Shown here piece after piece: positions 4,956 through 7,438 of a stretch of 7,438 nucleotides of DNA; positions within the stretch are counted from its first letter, which is position 1; every line of letters begins with the position of its first letter. This DNA is from Bacillota bacterium (GTDB lineage: Bacteria; Bacillota; Clostridia; Lachnospirales; Lachnospiraceae). The translations under genes were made by a program, and so were the position numbers. The stretch is taken from assembly GCA_023425485.1 (NCBI GenBank), contig JAFACO010000519.1, positions 1 through 7,438 on the forward strand, written 5' to 3'. The notes under the pieces were generated by a model, which did not search any database, was not told the origin of the DNA, and was given only the letters and a program-made list of their open reading frames with translations.

Positions 4956-5999
4956 ATGACAATCAAACAGTTACGAAAAGTAAATCTATTATTTTTATTT
5001 AAAACTGGAATTGGATCGGCAATCGCAATTCTCATATCTGAGAGCCTTGGGTTGTTGTACAGTCCATCGGCAGGAATTATAACCTTATTGACGATACAGA
5101 ATACAAAAAAGGATACCTTAAAAATAGCATTAAAAAGATTTCAAGCTTTCGTCTTAGCAGTAATCGTTGCATATCTTTCCTTTACTGCCTTCGGTTATAC
5201 ACCCGTTGCATTTGGAGGCTTTGTATTTCTTTTTGTGGCTCTTTGTATTCTATTTAAATTACAGGATGGAATTGCCATGAATGCCGTCTTAATGACTCAT
5301 TTTTTAATAGAACAGAATATGGAGTTTGAGTTAATTATCAATGAGATATGCATACTTGCCATTGGTATGACCATCGGCATTGGATTAAATCTATTTATGG
5401 TGAGTAACAAGAAGAAGATTAAACAAGAGCAGCTTCTCCTGGAGGAAGATATCAAGGAAGCATTGCAGGGGTTAGCGCAAATGCTTAAGAAGAAAGAATT
5501 TTATCACCCAGGTGTGGAAATAGCACAGGAGAATGTAGATACTATCAACTACCAGTATTTTGATTTTTTGCCAATAGAAAAGAAGCTGAATCGGTTGTTA
5601 AAGAGTGCATATGAAGAAGCTGGCAATACGATTTTAACGGATACTAGATATCTACTTTCCTATCTAGAGATGCGTAAGCTTCAGGTTAATGTTTTAAAGG
5701 ACATTATGTGTAATATTGAGGGTATACCGGTAGCATTAAGGCAAACCTTTCCAGTGGCAGAGTTTATTGAAAGTATCGCATCCTCTTTTCATGAGCGAAA
5801 TAATGCAATAGGATTATTAAAGGAACTGGAAGAACTTAAGGAGCATTTTCGTAAAGAAGAACTGCCTGTGACGAGAGAAGAGTTTGAATACCGTGCAACT
5901 TTACTTCAGATACTAAAGGAATTAGAGTATTTTTTATGGTTAAAACGAAATTTTATTAAAGAATTGGAAGAAAAAAATATGAATTCGTATTGGAATTGA
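4956..5999 (+). CDS. Aromatic acid exporter family membrane protein (ArAE_1 / DUF939)
   Basis: The product is 347 aa. The start is ATG 4956, eight bases after GAAGGG (4942-4947); GTG 4953 directly before it is in frame and possible. The longer frame from 4881 would begin inside the terminator and is rejected. The N-terminal half is a membrane domain: hydrophobic segments near 11-32, 62-80, 84-101, 107-119 and 127-149. It includes the family-like SPSAGIITLLTIQNTKKDTL stretch at 36-55 between the first two. The cytoplasmic half, 150-347, is helical and charged and fits the ArAE_1 C-terminal domain (about 200-345, with FLPIEKKLNRLL and ILTDTRYLLSYLEMRKLQ). The family is related to the E. coli AaeB aromatic carboxylate efflux proteins and to B. 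subtilis YqjA-type proteins; the substrate is not predictable. It is flanked by terminator-like elements and appears monocistronic. Confidence 0.87.
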   Translation: MTIKQLRKVNLLFLFKTGIGSAIAILISESLGLLYSPSAGIITLLTIQNTKKDTLKIALKRFQAFVLAVIVAYLSFTAFGYTPVAFGGFVFLFVALCILFKLQDGIAMNAVLMTHFLIEQNMEFELIINEICILAIGMTIGIGLNLFMVSNKKKIKQEQLLLEEDIKEALQGLAQMLKKKEFYHPGVEIAQENVDTINYQYFDFLPIEKKLNRLLKSAYEEAGNTILTDTRYLLSYLEMRKLQVNVLKDIMCNIEGIPVALRQTFPVAEFIESIASSFHERNNAIGLLKELEELKEHFRKEELPVTREEFEYRATLLQILKELEYFLWLKRNFIKELEEKNMNSYWN

Positions 6000-6014
6000 T
6001 GTTACATAACATCA
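5997..6014. promoter_or_regulatory. Palindrome overlapping the exporter stop codon
   Basis: TGATGTTACATAACATCA is an 8+2+8 perfect inverted repeat whose first three bases are the TGA stop. No T-tract follows, so it is a poor terminator. As DNA it resembles an operator for a dimeric regulator, 117 nt before tepA. Confidence 0.3.
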
Positions 6015-6130
6015 GTATAAAATACAGTCTTTATCACATAATAACTTGGAGGAATTGCATTTGGTTTGGATGAAATAATAAGTAACTGTAATTCTTCGTT
6101 TTTATTTTGTTGGAAAGACGAGGTTAGTTC

Positions 6131-6952
6131 ATGCAAAAAGAAAACCTGAAAGACGAAATTGTTCAAAATGACAGAACACAGGATGATAACGGTAGAGGCG
6201 ATAAGGAAAAGAGATCGCAGGAAAATCAAGAAAATGAAAAAGTAGCCAAGGAAAATGAGGATTTAAAGGATCAAAAAATTAGTGAATATGGTCAGACCTT
6301 ACTGGAAAATGGAAAAAGAGAACATAAAATACATCTATTATCCATTATAGGTGAGATAGAGGGGCATGAATGCCTTCCACAGCATAATAAAACCACGAAA
6401 TATGAGCATGTTTTACCACAGTTAGCTGCAATCGAAGACAGTACGGATATTGACGGCCTGCTTATTTTAATTAATACGGTAGGGGGAGATGTTGAGGCAG
6501 GACTGGCAATTGCAGAAATGATTGCTTCCCTTAGCAAACCGACTGTTACGCTAGTTCTGGGAGGTTCCCATTCTATTGGTGTTCCGTTAGCCGTTTCAGC
6601 AGATTATAGTTATATCGTACCAACAGCCACAATGATTATTCACCCAGTAAGAATGAATGGTACAGTAATCGGTGTAACACAGACCTTTGAGTATTTTGAA
6701 AAGATACAGGACAGAATTATAAAGTTCGTAGTGACTCACTCTAAAATCGATTATAACAGTTTTCGTAACTTAATGCTGGATACCAGTCAATTAGCAAAGG
6801 ATGTTGGTTCCATTTTAGTTGGTGAGGAGACAGTTAAAAAAGGAATCATTGATGAGGTTGGTGGAATAAAAGAAGCTCTAGCTAAAATAAATGAAATGAT
6901 TGATGCAAAAAAGGAGGAGAAACCAGATGCTGTACACAGTGAAACCCCTTGA
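6131..6952 (+). CDS. tepA: TepA-like ClpP-fold serine protease (translocation-enhancing protein)
   Basis: The product is 273 aa. The start is ATG 6131, seven bases after GAGG (6120-6123); an in-frame TAG at 6125 blocks any upstream start. Residues 1-60 are a Lys/Glu/Asn/Asp-rich, poorly hydrophobic extension. The ClpP/crotonase domain runs from about 66 to 255 with strong TepA features: IEGHECLPQHNKTTKYEH (76-93), LINTVGGDVEAGLAIAEMIA (113-132), SKPTVTLVLGGSHSIGVPLA (135-154), ATMIIHPVR (166-174) and QTFEYFEKIQDR (184-195). S148 and H171 match the ClpP catalytic Ser and His; the Asp is less certain, possibly D224. No signal peptide is seen, so it is cytosolic or at the inner membrane face. 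In B. subtilis TepA is linked to efficient preprotein translocation, perhaps by degrading signal peptides, and the gene lies near spoIIIE. It overlaps ylzJ by 26 nt. Confidence 0.93.
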   Translation: MQKENLKDEIVQNDRTQDDNGRGDKEKRSQENQENEKVAKENEDLKDQKISEYGQTLLENGKREHKIHLLSIIGEIEGHECLPQHNKTTKYEHVLPQLAAIEDSTDIDGLLILINTVGGDVEAGLAIAEMIASLSKPTVTLVLGGSHSIGVPLAVSADYSYIVPTATMIIHPVRMNGTVIGVTQTFEYFEKIQDRIIKFVVTHSKIDYNSFRNLMLDTSQLAKDVGSILVGEETVKKGIIDEVGGIKEALAKINEMIDAKKEEKPDAVHSETP

Positions 6953-7178
6953 AAGAATTTACGCAGCACCTGAAACCTTTGACCATAGCAAAAGGCTTAG
7001 TGCAGCACAGGCAAAGGAGACTTCTCCACAGGAATATAAGGACATCATGCTTCAAAATGGTAGAATCGTAACCCGTAGGAATGGGGAGGAATATGTAGTT
7101 GAGCGAATCAATTCTACTGATATGAAAGATTATCTTAATGAAGAATATGTACCTGGTAAAAGTATTAAAGGAAAATAA
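6927..7178 (+). CDS. ylzJ: YlzJ-like small protein
   Basis: The product is 83 aa. ATG 6927 lies nine bases after a perfect AAGGAGG (6911-6917), both inside the 3' end of tepA, so the two genes are translationally linked by a 26-nt overlap. The frame is open further upstream to 6900 but without a proper SD. The sequence starts MLYTVKPLERIYAAPETFD, the N-terminal pattern of YlzJ-like proteins (short beta-rich proteins whose YTxxPxExIF-type start is conserved), and continues with a polar region and VERINSTDMKDYLNEEYVPG. It has no membrane segment or catalytic motif, and the function is unknown in all species I know of. Its value is positional: tepA-ylzJ normally leads to spoIIIE/ftsK, though here a terminator and a new promoter intervene. 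Confidence 0.83.
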   Translation: MLYTVKPLERIYAAPETFDHSKRLSAAQAKETSPQEYKDIMLQNGRIVTRRNGEEYVVERINSTDMKDYLNEEYVPGKSIKGK

Positions 7179-7201
7179 AATATTTGATTATATGAAAGCT
7201 G

Positions 7202-7251
7202 CCTGTTTCCATTGTTGATTGTTTACAGCAACATGGAAATGGGTTCTTTTT
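7202..7251 (+). terminator. Intrinsic terminator after ylzJ
   Basis: Stem 7202-7217 pairs with 7229-7243: 15 pairs, two of them G-U, and one bulged T (7213), around an 11-nt loop. TTCTTTTT follows. It begins 23 nt after the ylzJ stop codon and closes the tepA-ylzJ unit. Confidence 0.85.
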
Positions 7252-7314
7252 GTATAATCTAGTATTGCTTATAAATGCAGGAAAGCCATATATTTACTGA
7301 ACTGGAACTTTATC

Positions 7315-7343
7315 TTGCATAACGTTTTTTTTAAAGGTATAAT
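7315..7343 (+). promoter_or_regulatory. Strong sigma-A-type promoter for a gene beyond the window
   Basis: TTGCAT (7315-7320) and TATAAT (7338-7343) are separated by exactly 17 nt that include an eight-T run. It matches 10 of 12 consensus bases. Transcription would start near 7350 and run out of the window. Confidence 0.65.
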
Positions 7344-7377
7344 AAATTCGGATAATTAGCTTTTGAATTAAGTGGGA

Positions 7378-7438
7378 ATGAAAAAGATATTATACACAAT
7401 GATTGATAGAATAAAATTGCAGCGATGCTGTAGGATAT
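7378..7438 (+). CDS. Possible start of a downstream gene (incomplete)
   Basis: ATG 7378 opens a frame with no stop up to the window edge, starting MKKILYTMIDRIKLQRCC. It lies about 28 nt after the expected start point of the 7315-7343 promoter. However, the only SD-like bases (GTGGGA) touch the start codon, which is poor, and 20 open codons are easily chance. The true gene may start further on. I cannot tell whether it is the spoIIIE/ftsK gene that often follows ylzJ. Confidence 0.22.
   Translation, partial: MKKILYTMIDRIKLQRCCRI

Noticed and set aside
6048..6078. GGAGG followed by TTG and five codons, as a leader peptide before tepA
   Set aside because: Too short, unusual start codon, and tepA has its own SD; chance is the simpler explanation.
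1..7438. CRISPR array, tRNA, rRNA, transposase or phage genes
   Set aside because: No regularly spaced repeats, cloverleaf pattern or matching proteins were seen on either strand.

Overview
The window is low-GC, AT-rich DNA with strong Shine-Dalgarno (SD) sequences, short operons and classical hairpin plus T-tract terminators. The end of the window carries a tepA-ylzJ pair, an arrangement found in spore-forming Firmicutes next to spoIIIE. Together with the other protein families this points to a chromosomal segment of an anaerobic clostridium, most likely Lachnospiraceae-like. That placement is inference. I see no transposase, phage gene, CRISPR array, tRNA or rRNA. All convincing genes lie on the + strand.

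Layout. (1) Positions 1-185 are the 3' end of an NAD(P)H-dependent flavin/quinone-type reductase. It is followed by an unusual 76-nt nested hairpin (277-352) and a pirin gene (377-1399, TTG start); the pair looks like a small redox unit. (2) 1400-1789 has no recognised gene. It holds a good sigma-A-like promoter that runs almost directly into an intrinsic terminator, then a leader-like stretch with small hairpins and a doubtful 42-codon ORF. (3) 1790-2971 is a stand-alone gene for an exported WG-repeat protein, with its own terminator at 2987-3014. (4) 3090-4436 is a compact cluster: a 16-codon leader ORF with a good SD, a degenerate GIY-YIG-type protein, a DUF2087 protein, and an XRE-type HTH regulator with a cysteine-rich, desulfoferrodoxin-like C-terminal half. 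(5) 4592-4759 encodes a 55-aa hydrophilic small protein. A large terminator hairpin follows (4814-4880), then an aromatic acid exporter-family membrane protein (4956-5999). Both genes have an identical 12-bp element upstream that resembles a sporulation-type -10 box. (6) 6131-7178 holds tepA (ClpP-fold, SppA-like protease) and ylzJ, overlapping by 26 nt and closed by a terminator at 7202-7251. (7) The end carries a near-consensus sigma-A promoter (7315-7343) that must drive a gene beyond the window.

How the genes may work together: the reductase and pirin suggest handling of quinones, flavonoids or redox stress. The GIY-YIG/DUF2087/XRE cluster looks like a small regulatory unit whose regulator may sense metal or redox state. 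The exporter could remove aromatic acids. The tepA-ylzJ pair is ordinary chromosomal housekeeping. Nothing here is clearly a new defence or mobile system. The most unusual items are the leader-ORF-coupled GIY-YIG/DUF2087/XRE cluster with an operator-like palindrome, the nested TTCG hairpin before the pirin gene, and the promoter abutting a terminator at 1430-1502.
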